The notes under the pieces are model-generated. The model did no database searches. It was not told the origin of the DNA and saw nothing but the letters and a program-made list of their open reading frames with translations. Shown piece after piece: positions 46,301 through 57,600 of a stretch of 64,000 nt of DNA. How positions within the stretch are numbered: position 1 is the stretch's first letter; each line of letters begins with the position of its first letter. Source of the stretch: Costus lasius (taxonomy: Eukaryota; Streptophyta; Magnoliopsida; Zingiberales; Costaceae); contig CM050446.2 in the NCBI GenBank assembly GCA_027563935.2, forward strand, positions 32,677,501 to 32,741,500, read 5' to 3'. Both the position numbers and the translations under genes were made by a program.

Positions 46301-47236
46301 GCTGTTAAGGCATGGCTGAGGAAATGTTTCCAGATGAAAGATTTAGGAGAAGCAGCCTATGTGTTAGGTGTGAAGATCTACAGGGATAGATCTAAGAGGC
46401 TTCTCGGGCTGTGCCAGAGTACTTACATCGATAAGGTCCTGGAGAGATTTCATTTAGAGAATTCTAAACGAGGATATCTTCCAGTCAGACATGGTCTGAA
46501 TCTTTCGAAGAGTCAGTGTCCACAAACACAGACTGAGAAAGATGAAATGGACAATACGCCTTATGCTTCGGCTATTGGATCCATTATGTATGCGATGTTG
46601 TGTACTCGCCCAGACGTCGCTTACGGGTTAAGCGTGACCAGTCGTTACCAGAGTAATCCAGGTATGGCGCACTGGATTGCAGTCAAGAACATTTTAAAAT
46701 ATCTGCGGAGGACCAAAGATATGTTCTTGATATATGGTGGTCAGGAAGAACTCAGTATTGAAGGATATACTGACGCTTCGTTCCAGTCTGACCAGGATGA
46801 TTTCCGATCGCAATCAGGCTATGTTTTTAGCTTGAATGGAGGTGCAGTGGTGTGGAAAAGTTTCAAACAGTCAACTGTTGCTGATTCCACAACAGAAGCC
46901 GAGTATGTTGCAGCCTCGGAAGCATCCAAGGAGGCAGTGTGGATTCGTAAGTTCGTGAGAGAACTTGGTGTTGTTCCTTCGAGTGCAGATCCTTTGGTTA
47001 TCTTTTGTGATAACACTGGAGCAATCGCACAAGCAAAGGAACCACGGTCGCACCAGAAGTCCAAGCACATACAGAGACGATTTCATTTGATCAGGGAGAT
47101 CATAGATCGTGGCGAGATCAAAATCTGCAAGGTTCATACAGATGACAATCTGGCAGACCCGCTTACCAAGCCTCTGGCGCAGCAGAAGCATGAGAAGCAC
47201 TGTAATAATATGGGTTTGAGATTTCTCAACCATTAG
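43355..47236 (+). CDS. Element B gag-pol polyprotein
   Basis: A single 1293-aa frame encodes the whole copia polyprotein. Residues 1-230 are gag capsid. The zinc knuckle is C240-H-X-C243-X4-H248-X4-C253. The protease has DTA with D286, a common variant of DTG in this lineage. The integrase zinc motif begins near H420, and the integrase catalytic triad is D481, D544 and E580 (35 residues between the last two). The RT has YVDD at 967-970. RNase H, from about 1137, contains GYTDASFQSD, TEAEYVA and DNTGAI. The product would be processed into virus-like-particle proteins that copy the RNA and integrate the cDNA. ATG 43355 is the first in-frame Met, aligned with gag of element A. One frame for gag and pol without frameshift matches BARE/Angela types. 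No lesion was seen. Confidence 0.95.
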   Translation: MNFNVRSLLEREKFAGPNFSDWFGHLKIVLKAERKLYVLETAIPPQPAPNAARAVREAYEKHVNDSIDVACLMLASMTPPLQRQHEDMSAIDMITNLKMLYAAQARTERYNLTKLFFQSKLAEGSPVGAHVLKMIGHKEALEKLGHTINQELAVDIILQSLPPSFDAFIINFNMNKIDCTPAELLNMLLTTEETLKGKPSTSVLMVPSRNKKKGKKGKATVKSYSKALKQKVKRSKEYRCFHCGQLGHWKKDCKALQGDKRGSFASGSGIFVTEVMFSSSISWVLDTACGVHICSNVQELKRRRQVGQHEVDLRVGNGARVAAVAVGDYFISLPSGLVLELNSCYFVPSITKNIISIPALVRKGFSFECNISKCVLSYDNIVYATGSINNGLFMLDMESSIQNVDIKKAKFADDSTLLWHSRLGHINEKRIKRLHDNGLLGSFSYKGIDTCKACLMGKMTKSPFPHKGQRASGLLDLIHSDVCGPFSKHARGGYQYFITFTDDFSRYGYVYLMRHKSESFDKFKEFKNEVQNQLGRNIKALRSDRGGEYLSHAFTDYLRECGIISQLTPPGTLQWNGVSERRNRTLLDMVRSMMSQATLPYSFWGFALRTAAKVLNRVPSKAVSKTPYELWYGKQPSLTFIRIWGCEAYVKKLASGKLESRSDKCIFVGYPKETKGYYFFDPKENKVFVARTAIFLEKEFLLQEASGREIKLDENPDEGQSSQAQLDEPEPVEQVIEQPEAQISREPRRSGRIRRQPERYDGVYIIDNDEPLTYADAVSGPESARWLEAMRAEMDSMSDNQVWDLVDPPPGVIPIGCKWIFKKKIDMDGNVVTYKGRLVAKGFKQIYGIDYDETFSPVAMFKSIRILFAIAAYYDYEIWQMDVKTAFLNGNLDEDVYMTQPEGFTNPADRHKICKLKKSIYGLKQASRSWNIRFDESVTEFGFIKNEDDPCVYKRFSGSVITFLVLYVDDILIIGNDIPEMHAVKAWLRKCFQMKDLGEAAYVLGVKIYRDRSKRLLGLCQSTYIDKVLERFHLENSKRGYLPVRHGLNLSKSQCPQTQTEKDEMDNTPYASAIGSIMYAMLCTRPDVAYGLSVTSRYQSNPGMAHWIAVKNILKYLRRTKDMFLIYGGQEELSIEGYTDASFQSDQDDFRSQSGYVFSLNGGAVVWKSFKQSTVADSTTEAEYVAASEASKEAVWIRKFVRELGVVPSSADPLVIFCDNTGAIAQAKEPRSHQKSKHIQRRFHLIREIIDRGEIKICKVHTDDNLADPLTKPLAQQKHEKHCNNMGLRFLNH

Positions 47237-47244
47237 ATTAAGTG

Positions 47245-47256
47245 CAAGTGGGAGAT
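47245..47256 (+). other. Polypurine tract of element B
   Basis: CAAGTGGGAGAT immediately precedes the 3' LTR; element A has GGAAGTGGGAGAT at the same place. Confidence 0.85.
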
Positions 47257-48965
47257 TGTTGGGGTATGCCCTTAAGGCTAATGTTTGAGGCCTGTGGGAA
47301 TGTATCTGTATCATGTAATAAACTCTTAAGTTTATAAAGGCATGGTTGTTATTCAGTTAGCTACATTGTCTGCTGCAATATATGTTCTTCTGAATAATGT
47401 CTCAAAGCTGTTCAGCTGGGCTGACAAGCTATTATGTCCTTAGTCGATATATCTTGGTGAACATGAGACAGCCTTGATATGGTTAAGACTAATATGTGTT
47501 CTAATCTTATAGGATGCTTCGAGCATGGAATAAGATGTAGACTCATGGGTACATTGGATGTACTGGACAGACCCTACGAGGATGTTCAATTGTTTGTCAC
47601 AATGTGAATATTCCTTGGATATGACAAGTGGCACATTTCCTCTGACTTGAGATCACTTGTGTTTTCTAAATGATGATTGTCATTGTTTTGAGGTAGTTCA
47701 ATATCATTTGAAACATAATGATTATAGACTATCTTGGATGGTGAGCTTGAGTCAGGTTAGAGCACTAGTGATAGACATAGGATTGCCGTCTCCTTATTGA
47801 AGGAGTGTGATGTTCTAAAGGGGCCCCCTGGATGAGATGATTGAGAGAGTGTATGGCCATACCCAGGTGACAGTGTTCATCTGATCTAATCATGCTCATC
47901 ATATTGGAGCTACAAGCTTGACAGGCTTGTCCAATAAGAACATCCAGTGGCAAAGGAAATATGTATGCTTTGTGAATTGATTCACACTTGTGCTGTTTTT
48001 GGGTGAAGTCTTGGAAGACTCTTTCCTTTATATCGGGAGACAGTGATGTGTTGCTAGATACCCCTCACTGGTCGTGATAACGTGAGTTATCGTTACCGAC
48101 ATTTAAAGGAAACCCTCAGGGTCGCACAATTTGATGATATGGCTTACTTAAGTCAGATCGTGTGGACTGAATTGTTTGGGTTCAGTTTAATGGGATTAAA
48201 TCTCTGATTGTGAGTGAGATCTGGTCTGATCATGTTTGATTGATTAGGGCTTGAGATCGGTAAGCTTCGATCGAGAGAATGAATGCTAGATCAGTCAGAT
48301 CAGAAGCATTGAGAGATTGACGGTCAGATTGAGAGCCTTAGGGTTTATTTTGATCTGCACTTATTTCTTGGTTTATTTGGTTAGCGGACCAAATCGCTTT
48401 GAACCAGCTCTTGAATGAGCGCATGGTTCAATGCTGATGTGGCATTTGCGATTGGGGTGAATCCTAAGATCGCACGTAGAGATGTGGCATGCTATTTTTG
48501 GATAGCACCTCTCGAACGTTGCCATGATCTCACGTCGCTCCTCTTTGGTCTCTTCACGCCTTTCTCGCCTCTTGGGGTTGGTTTGGAAGTGGCATTCTCG
48601 TGTGGAGAAAGTCCAAGGCGACAAGAGAAAAACGCCAAGAAGAAATCTCTCCTTTCCCTTTGCAATCGATCAAAGACACTCTTGGAGCCTTGCTAGCACA
48701 AGGAGCACCAAGATAGTAAGCGCTTCCTCATCTTGTGTGCGCGTCCTAAGGAGGAGATCTTCGTTGCTCTCTTAGATCCAAGGCGTCATCTTCAAATGGC
48801 ATTGGTATGAATCGCATCTTTCATTCAATCATAGTTTTAAGTTGATCATTCAATCATACATGCGATCCTTAACCCTACTTCCGCTCATGCAAAGTTTTAA
48901 AGTGCATGGTATTAGGGTTTGCGCTCCCCCTAGAAGGGGACCCCCCATGTTAAGGGGTACTTTCA
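47257..48965 (+). repeat. 3' LTR of element B
   Basis: 1709 bp, identical to 39823-41531 except for one transition noticed at 48127. It is followed directly by the GCTAG target duplication. Confidence 0.95.
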
Positions 48966-50887
48966 GCTAGAACCTAGATCTGATAAGTGTATGTTTGTGG
49001 GGTACCCTAAGGAGACTAAGGGATTACTGCTTCTATGATCCCACCGAGAACAAAGATTTTGTTGCTCGGGGTGCTGTCTTTCTAGAGAAAGAATTTCTCA
49101 TGAAAGAAGTTAGTGGGAGGAAGTTTGATTTGGATGAGGTCCAAGTGCAACCACAAGACAGACAGATGGAACCTGAGCCACCTGCACCGGTTGCTAGGCA
49201 ACCTGAGGCTCAGACACAGGCCCTATGTAGGTCTGGGAGGATTCGTCGTGCACCTGAGAGGTATGGGTCGCTGCCGACCCAACGCGACGGGATCTTCATC
49301 ATTGAGGATGAACCCAGAACCTATGATGAGGCGGTCAGTGGACCGGACTCCGAGAAATGGCTTGACGCCATGCGATCCGAGATGGATTCCATGTCGGCTA
49401 ACCAAGTCTGGGATTTGGTTGAGCTGCCTGATGGGGTAAAACCCATAGGGTGTAAATGGGTCTTCAAGAGGAAGACAGACATGGATGGCAAAATAGTTAC
49501 CTATAAGGGTAGACTAGTGGCTAAAGGATTTAAACAAGTCCACGGGGTGGACTATGATAAAACCTTCTCGCCAGTTGCCATGATAAATTCCATTCGGATT
49601 CTGCTTGCTATAGCTGCATATCATGCCTATGAGATATGGCAGATGGATGTGAAGACAGCGTCCCTTAACGGGAAGCTGACTGAGGATGTGTATATGTTAC
49701 AACCTGATGGCTTCATCCATCCTGCAGAGGCTAATAAGGTCTGCAGGCTGAAGAGATCCATTTATGGATTAAAACAAGCATCTCGAAGTTGGAATCTTCG
49801 ATTTGATGAGGCCGTGAGAGATTATGGCTTTATCAAAAGCGAAGATGACGCCTGTGTATACAGAAAATTCAGTGGGAGCTTGGTGATTTTTTTTGTCTTG
49901 TATGTTTATGACATATTGTTCATCGGAAACGACATCCCTAGTCTTCAAGCTGTGAAGACATGGTTAGGGAAGTGTTTCAAGATGAAAGACTTAGGGGAGG
50001 CCGCCTATATTCTAGGCGTGAGGATCTACCGGGATAGATCCAAGAGGCTTCTGGCCCTTAGTCAGAGTACTTACATTGATAAGGTACTGGAGAGGTTTAA
50101 CTTGGAGCAATCCAAGAAAGGATACCTTCCAGTGAGAGATGGCCTTACTCTCTCAAAAAGCCAGTGTCCTACAACACAGGCTGAGAGGGATAACATGAGT
50201 CGAATTCCCTATGCTTCGGCAGTAGGATCGATCATGTATGCAATGTTGTGTACTAGACCAGATGTGGCATATGCTGTAAGCATAACCAGCCGATACCAAT
50301 CCAATCCAAGTCTGCAGCACTAGGTGGCTGTAAAGAATATCCTTGAGTATCCTGAAAGGGACTAAGGATTTATTCTATAAAGTCTACGGAGGACAGGAAG
50401 AACTCAGTGTGCAGGGCTTCACTGATGAGTCGTTCCAGTCTGATCCTGACGACTTTAGATCGCAGACCAGCTATTAGTTTAAGATGGTTGGAGGTGCTGT
50501 ATGCTGGAAGAGCTTCAAGCAATCCACCATAGCTAAATCTACAATTGAAGCTGAGTATGTGGTTGCTGCTAAGGCAGCCAATGAAGCCGTTTGGATCAGG
50601 AAGTTCTTTTCTGAACTTCAGGTGGTTCCAAGTGCAATGGATCCCATTGAGCTCTACTATGACAACAATGGGAACTGCACATACTAAGGAACCACGGTCT
50701 CATCAAAGGTCCAAACACATACTCAAGAGATTTCGCCTGATCAAAGAGATCATTGATCGAGGTGATGTCAAGATTAGCAGAATTGACACAGAGAGCAATC
50801 TAGCAGACCCACTGACCAAGGCTTTGGCGCAGCAGAAGCATGATGGTCGTACTAGAGATATGGGGTTGAGGTTGCTCAACCTCTAGG
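48966..50887 (+). pseudogene. Element A integrase end, reverse transcriptase and RNase H, damaged
   Basis: The text resumes at the end of integrase (CMFVGYPKETKG). A small frame disturbance follows near 49015-49025, then an open stretch to 50323 covers the linker and RT. The RT catalytic motif reads YVYD (49901-49912) where YVDD is expected, so the first metal-binding aspartate is lost. At 50321 TAG replaces an expected Trp codon. After a frameshift near 50350 RNase H continues in pieces (GFTDESFQSD, STIEAEYV, DPLTKALAQQKH) up to 50887. The protein cannot be made whole, and the YVYD change alone should abolish polymerase activity. Confidence 0.92.
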
Positions 50888-50894
50888 TCTTAGT

Positions 50895-50907
50895 GGAAGT
50901 GGGAGAT
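50895..50907 (+). other. Polypurine tract of element A
   Basis: GGAAGTGGGAGAT directly before the 3' LTR. Confidence 0.85.
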
Positions 50908-52882
50908 TGTTGGTATATATGCCCTAGGACCTAGTTTTGGTCCATCTTTGTACTACTTGAATCTGATATCTTTCTGGCATTGTCGTTATCATTGTTTGTC
51001 TACATCTGCGATTGTGTACTTACATGATAATGTCCCTGGAGACAGATTGGATCTGTGCTCGAATTATAATCCCCAGTCGATGTACCTTAGTGGATATGGG
51101 ACAGCTATAGTACTTGTGAGACTGGTATGTGGGCTGGTTAGGCACGTGGTGCTAACGCAGACACATGGGTATATCATTGGAGGATATACTGGATAGACCC
51201 GCTGTGAGGCTATGACTTGGTGTCATGAGTTATCCTCACAAGTGACAGGAGATGCATTGATCCCTTGACTTGAGGTCATTAACCATTCTATATGGTTAGG
51301 GACTTGCTTTGATGCAACCTAACACCTCGCCGTAGTTGGGAGGTCATAACGGTTGTCATTGAGCATGTCACGACCCATATGAGAAGGTCAATGGACAGAC
51401 ATAGAATTTGCCCCTTCCTTAGGGAAGCATGATATCCATGGAGCTCCTCTATGGTTCTATGACTGAAAGTGTATGGCCATACCCATGTGAGAACCTGATT
51501 TAGTCATAACCATGTGATTGGGTGAAAACAAGTGGTGACACACTTGTCCAATCGGATATCAGTTCGGCAAAGAGACTGTAATGCATCTGTACCTAGTTGC
51601 GATGATGGGGATGTCAATGTCGATATCCATTCCAATGACTTGGGTAGCAGTGATGCACTGCTAGGTGCCACTCACTGCTTGTGATGACCTCTGGTCAGCA
51701 TTGCCAGCGTCAGAGGAACCTACAGGGTCGCACACCTTGATACTTGAGTTCTCGTATTGATCGGGAAGCCTTATGATCGAGTTATTGGATAACTCGGATC
51801 TAATTGGGAGATTTCATCAGCGCCAATGGGCATGATGAGATGGAAGAATATTATTGGAGCCAAACTTCATTTTTAGCAGGTTGACCCGTATTTGACCATG
51901 GTTGGTCACATTTGGATTAGGGTTGCATTGGATTGGATCCAAGTGCTTAATCAACCCATGAAATGGAGTTTGGGCTAGCTCATTATCCAATGAGGCCCAA
52001 TAATAAGTTGTCATGAAGAGGCAATAGGCTAAAAGGGTATAATGGGGAGGAAACCAAGCCTATTGGCGCCTAAGGGGCATAATGGGGTTTGGATGGCAAA
52101 TTTGCTTCATTAAGGAAGCTTTATGCGCCTAGCCCTCTCCCATTGATAGTGTGAATGCATTAAGGCATTGCTTGGGGCGCAAGGCTAGGCCTTGGCGCAC
52201 AAGGCAAGGCTTGGTAGTTTATGGAAAGGTTGAATGAGGTTTATGGTAAAGTCTTGGAGACTTTCCTTACCTCAAACCTTCTCATCCAAGCCATACACTT
52301 GTCATGATCTCAACCCTTGCCCTAACCGCCTCTAGCTCTTTATAAGTGACCCTAGCCGCCCCCTCTTGAGAGGTTACAATCCTTAGAGGCGTGACAACAA
52401 GAGAAGGGGCGAAAGCAAGGGCTTGAAGGGCGACAACACCAAGAAGTGGCGCATCTTCTTCTTCCTTCCAAACCCTAGCCGCAAGCTTCTTCCTTCTCTC
52501 TTGATGCAAGGAACTTGATGCTTGGCGGTTTCCCTCTCCCTCATCCTTCTTCATCTTTGGCGCATCTACCTTGGAGGTGGCGCATACTTTGAAGAAGTAG
52601 CACAAGGCTTGGATCTTCTTCCCGAGGCTAGCACCGGGCGTGGAAGAAGAGAACTCAAGAGATCCGTGTGTGCGAGACTGCAGAGGGCGCACACTTGGAC
52701 GCATGCATTGGCATTCCCTCCACATTGCTCTTAAGGTATTTCCTAACTCGTCGTGTCGATTCCCTTGCTTGCGATCTTCACTGGGTTTTTGGGACTGGCC
52801 TGTTTCGGGGACATTCTTCCGCTGCGTAAAATGTATGTCTATAACTCTGAAAATTGTAAAATGTCCCCGGGGTTTCCCAACA
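50908..52882 (+). repeat. 3' LTR of element A
   Basis: 1975 bp from TGTTGGTATATATG to TTTCCCAACA, the same length as the 5' LTR with about 20 substitutions and no indel noticed. The TATA-like box TTATAAGTG recurs at about 52340. Confidence 0.93.
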
Positions 52883-54029
52883 GGCTGATGACACTTTTCC
52901 TATGACTAGGTAGTAGTAATGTGTTGCTAGATACCCTCATTGCTTATGATATCTTTCAAGTGAATTTCTTTGCCAATATCATATAGAACATACGAGGTCA
53001 CACACATAGACACTTGAGATTATAGTTTGATCGGAAAACATTAATTCGGGTTCATTTTGGACATTAGGAATTTTGGATTGTGTCAGGATCATAATTAATT
53101 AAACTAAGAGTTTATATCAATTGATCTATAGCAAGAATGAGGCCAAATGCTTATTATATGTCCTTCGGATCATTGCATTGGGTCTTGAGCCCAATAAAGG
53201 GCAAAGGCAAAGGCACCTAGGCATTTGGTGCTTATTCTAGGGTGCCAACTCTGGTTGGGAAAAGGGCTAATGCAAGGGAGAGGCTCTAGATCACTTCATT
53301 AGGCCTTGGGCTTAATAAGAACACAAGAGAGGCACCTAAGTACTTGGCACCTATTTTAACACCAACTTTGGACGACCACCAAAATGGGCAGTGGCACATA
53401 TATTGGTGGTGCATACCATGAGAAGCAAGTTTGGCATGAGGCACCAATTCTAGGCACTTGCCATAATGCTAGGTAGTTTACATGGTATGGGTGCTTTATG
53501 AGGCACCAACTCTAGAAGGCTTCACTCTACAAAGAAAGATGCCAATTGTGGCACCAACTTATGGAGAGGGATGGTCCATATTGCCAAGAAAGTGATGAGG
53601 GCACATAGACCAGTTTTGGTCTAGTCACTACTTATTATAAATAAATAGGCAAAACTTTCATCATGTATATGATTATTATTGCTCTAGTCACCCGAGCTCT
53701 CCTTGCCATCACCTACTCCCTCTTCTCTCTTGTAGTTGAATTCTTCAACTAAAGAAAATCATCAAAGGCTTGATACCTTCTCTCGAGACTAGCACCAGAC
53801 ATGAAGTAGGATAATCTCAAGGAGGTTGTTGTGTGGATATACAGACACTTCTGTGCCTATCACTCATCAATCGCTATCACCAAGCTCGCTACAAGAGTAA
53901 CCCTCTAAACTTGTCATTTGATCTTCATAGTCTCGCATGGATCCTTAGGGGAAAAATTGGTTTTAAGTGATTTTTTTGCTGAATATTAATATTATAAAAT
54001 TTTATTTCACCCATAATTTTTTCCCAACA

Positions 54030-54611
54030 CATAATTAGTCAGATTTAATTATTTCCTAATCATTGAAGTTCTTGGCTCCATACCCCATTATTCAACCATG
54101 CAATGACCATTAGATCAATATCCACTTTGTACAATAGAATCACCGTGGTTTACTAAAATTCTATTAGCTAGAGTAGTTAAATAATACAATAGGAAATTGG
54201 ACACTTTAATTGATGTAGTTCCTTTGATTGATTGAACAAAATTATCTTAGTAATCATATATATTCAATAACATCACTTGATTGCTACTTACTATCAAGAG
54301 CTTTTATTTTAAACCCTCAAATTTTATTGACTTGGGTAGAATAAAGAAGAAACTATAGAGATAAATATTCCATTGGAAGCTTTTTTTTTGTAATTAATAT
54401 AGAAGCCTATCGAAGCTTAATCCCCACCCTTGATTGAAATTCTCACTATATATTGAGGAGTTGAAGGGATATATATAGGGATTACAACTACACTTATACC
54501 ATCAAGCAATTGAAGGTTTTCTATCTCCACTCTTGTGCTATCTAAATTCTCTTCCCCATGTTTATTTGAACACTCTGAGTTCAAGTTGATATTTGAGCAC
54601 TTTGATGAAAC
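54030..54611. other. Host flank of solo LTR D; possible exon remnant on the minus strand
   Basis: 54417-54611 is open on the minus strand to a stop at 54417-54419 and contains VEIENLQLLDGISVVVIPIY. Its upstream context across solo LTR D (57902 onward, minus strand) offers a TAG splice-acceptor-like sequence next to GTTTC. No family was recognised, so this is only a hint of an interrupted gene. Confidence 0.2.
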
Positions 54612-57600
54612 TATTAGTGTATATGCCCTGAAGACCAATTGTACTATGTAAATTCATATATTAAATAAAGGCAATTATTGTTATCATATTAGTCGATATG
54701 CCTGCATTGGAGTATTGGATAATATAATAATGTCCTTAGAGATTGATATTACTTAATCTCATATATATGTCCCTAGTCGAAGTACCTTGGTATATATGGG
54801 ACAATTTTGGTATATGTGAGACTAGTATATGGATTGGTTAGATGCTAGGCATCGACATAGACACATAGGTACATCAAGTAAGATATACTGACCCGACGTG
54901 AAACTTTGACTTGGGTGTCATAGGTCAAGTTTCCCAAGTAATAGAAGGCGCTATGGTCATTAGACTTAAGATCATCGATACTTATATAAGATAAACAATA
55001 TACTTTGATATAATCTAATGCTTCTACATAATTAAGGAGTTATAACGGCTGTCATTGGGTATATCATAAATCATATATGAAGTATGAGTGACCAACAGAG
55101 GATTTGCCCGTTCTTTCCCATAGGATATTTGATAATCTAAGGTCCCTTATGTGGGTGATTGATAGCGATCCGCAAGTGCACGGATTTATCGAAGTAATAA
55201 AAAGATTATCGTTCCCAACGAGGATCTAGCGGTCAAGTACTGATTACACGATCGATCTATATCTAAACGATTCAAAATGTGATTTTTATTTTGTTTGGAC
55301 ACTTCAAACTACGAAAAGAAGCAAAAGCGAGCGTTCGGGTAAAAATCAATGCGGATAAAATCGGGACTTAGGGTTTCACCACATTGACGATTATGAATTT
55401 AATAAAAATAAATCTTTGATTAGAAAATTATAGTTTTGAAAGGGATTTTTTCTAAGGTACAGATTACCTCATCTCGAAGCGTAATCCGGTACCTAATTAC
55501 GTTAATTCCCTACTCTCGTGACAATTAATGCCATTAGATCCTTTAAGTTCTATGAAAAACCATGTTAATCCTTCAAGTAAATCCGAACTACTCTTGTGAT
55601 CGGATTCACAGGTTTGAAAAGAATAGATCTGACGTCGTGATTCACCTCTCGGTCTTTCTCGCGACGTCTCAAACGCAATAAAACTTGGCCAGAGTATTAA
55701 AGCGAGATACGTACAATTTTAATCAAATCAAATCAGTAATATTATTAACAAAGATCTATACAAAAGATATAATTCAAAAATAAATCAACGGGCTACTCCC
55801 CAAATCCCGAAAATAGGGTTCACATGTTCATGTTCATAACAAACAACATGTTCATCGATGAAAATTGCATGAAAACCTAAGAAGATTACAGGAAATCACT
55901 AGACAAGTAATTAGAAAAGCTTCCCCTCGACGTGGAGGCGAAGATGAAGTATCCAATTCTTCCTTTGCGCAGCTTTCCTGATCGAATTCTGCCCTAGAAG
56001 TGATTCTCACCGTTACCACCGCCTCCTCTCGTTTTCGTGTCTAGAAGCCCCCCGAAACCCTTCCAAAACCCTTCTTTTTATAGTATAATCAGTATAGAAC
56101 CCATATAGGAAGGTTTCTGGAGAGTTTGGTTCAATTCCGGTTTAATTTGGAGTCAAATCGAGTGAAAAACCAAAAGGGCGAACGTTTTCACGGTCCTTAA
56201 CATGTTCACGGCCACGGCCGTAAATCCTTTTGTCTGTACAGTATTTTAAGTCACAGAAATATTCACAGCCCATAATGGATTTACGGCCTCACCCTTGAAA
56301 GTTTCTGTGAACTTCTAATACTAAGTTGTTTTTTCGCCCTATGCTCGAACTCAAGATTACGGCCGACCCATAATTACAGCCAAGGCCATAATTTTTGCGT
56401 TCTTCACTATTTTGATTCCAAATTCGACATGTAAGCTCGTGATTTCCTCGGGAATCATAATATGGCCTCAAAACTCTCCAAATTCATCATTTTTATGCCA
56501 TTTTATCTACATTTTCATAAAAACCAGAAAAAGTGAAGATCCTATGCAAAGTGAAGTAAAAACATTAAAAATTGCATAAAATCATTCAATTAAGCCCAAA
56601 ATATGATCTAAAATATAGGCAAAAATATGATGTAAATGCAACTTATCAGTGATTGACTGAGAGTATATGACTATACCCAAGAGATTAGATTTTCTACTTG
56701 AGTCACCCCACATGATTAGAATAGCAAGTGTGACACACTTATCTAGTCTAGGATTATCAGAAGGTAAATAATTGTATTGCATATATATAAACTTTGTAGC
56801 TACTTAGCCATTATCGGCTAACAACATATTCCTATGACTTGGGTAGCAATGATGCATTGCTAGATGCCACTCATTGCTTGTGATAATCTATCTGGCCCAT
56901 TGTTACCAATGTTATATAAGACCTATGGGTTACACATGCAAACACTTGGAGTTCACTATAGATCTAGGAGCCTTTGATCGAATTATAGATTAATTAGACT
57001 CAATTTTGATATTTGGACATGTCATATAAGGGAAAGATAGAATGAATGGTTTATATGATTTGATTTGCATGAAGAATGGGGCTAGGTGCCCATTCCCATG
57101 ATCTGAAGAAGGTAATTTGGTTTTGGGTCTAGTAAAGGGAAAGGTATAGGGCCTGTGGCACCTATGAGACATGTACAGGAGACCTAGAGCATGGATAAGT
57201 TCTAAATGGAGCTCATTGGGCTTAGATCCCAATGAGGACTAAAGCAGTAGGTCCATTGGTGCATGACTTTAGTAATGAGGTGCATGTAGAGGTTAGATCA
57301 CCTCATTGGGCAATGGAATGTGGGCTATACTCTGTCAAAGAGGAAGCAAGGGGCTTTAGCTCAGGCGCCTAGTAAGAGAGGTGGACTTATCTCAAGAGAT
57401 GATCGGGGAGCATTATAGGAAGGGAATTTTGATTGAATTGCCCACAAAGGAAGCTCCATCCTTATGTTCGCCCAATCCTTGATGATTACCAAGCATGGCT
57501 GGTTGATCATGCTAAAGGAGGAGGCACCTAGTTTTATATAAATAAGCAGACAAGGGTCAGGCTACAAACACATAAATTTCTCTCCTCTCTTTATGTGGTC

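Larger units (their letters stand above)
39823..48965 (+). mobile_element. Element B: intact, very young Angela/BARE-like Ty1/copia retrotransposon
   Basis: It is 9143 bp, bounded by 1709-bp LTRs (39823-41531 and 47257-48965) and the perfect target duplication GCTAG (39818-39822 and 48966-48970). Only one LTR difference was found (T at 40693, C at 48127). It has a Met-tRNA primer site, a 1.8-kb leader, one uninterrupted gag-pol frame and a polypurine tract. It is inserted in the integrase of element A in the same orientation. All parts needed for autonomous copying appear present; actual activity cannot be judged from sequence. Confidence 0.95.
34585..52882 (+). mobile_element. Element A: Angela/BARE-like Ty1/copia retrotransposon, defective
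   Basis: Its 1975-bp LTRs are 34585-36559 and 50908-52882. Target duplications are GGTTG (34580-34584) and GGCTG (52883-52887), one transition apart. Excluding nested element B the element is about 9.15 kb, normal for this lineage. It has a Met-type primer site, a long untranslated leader, a short gag, protease and integrase to 39822, the rest of integrase plus RT and RNase H from 48966, and a polypurine tract. The LTRs differ at about 20 positions by eye, mostly transitions (about 1%), so it is recent but older than B. Damage to gag, RT and RNase H makes it non-autonomous. Confidence 0.93.
33563..54029 (+). repeat. Angela-like copia LTR, part C2, split by a MITE and element A
   Basis: The pieces are 33563-33630, 34432-34584 and 52883-54029. 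It lacks about the first 480 bp of the LTR and ends TTTTTTCCCAACA at 54029. TATAAATAA at 53636 is a plausible LTR TATA box. The sequences either side of C1 plus C2 (AAACC and CATAA) do not match, as expected if two separate LTRs recombined. Insertions within it are the Harbinger-type element at 33634-34428 and element A at 34585-52882. Confidence 0.75.
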
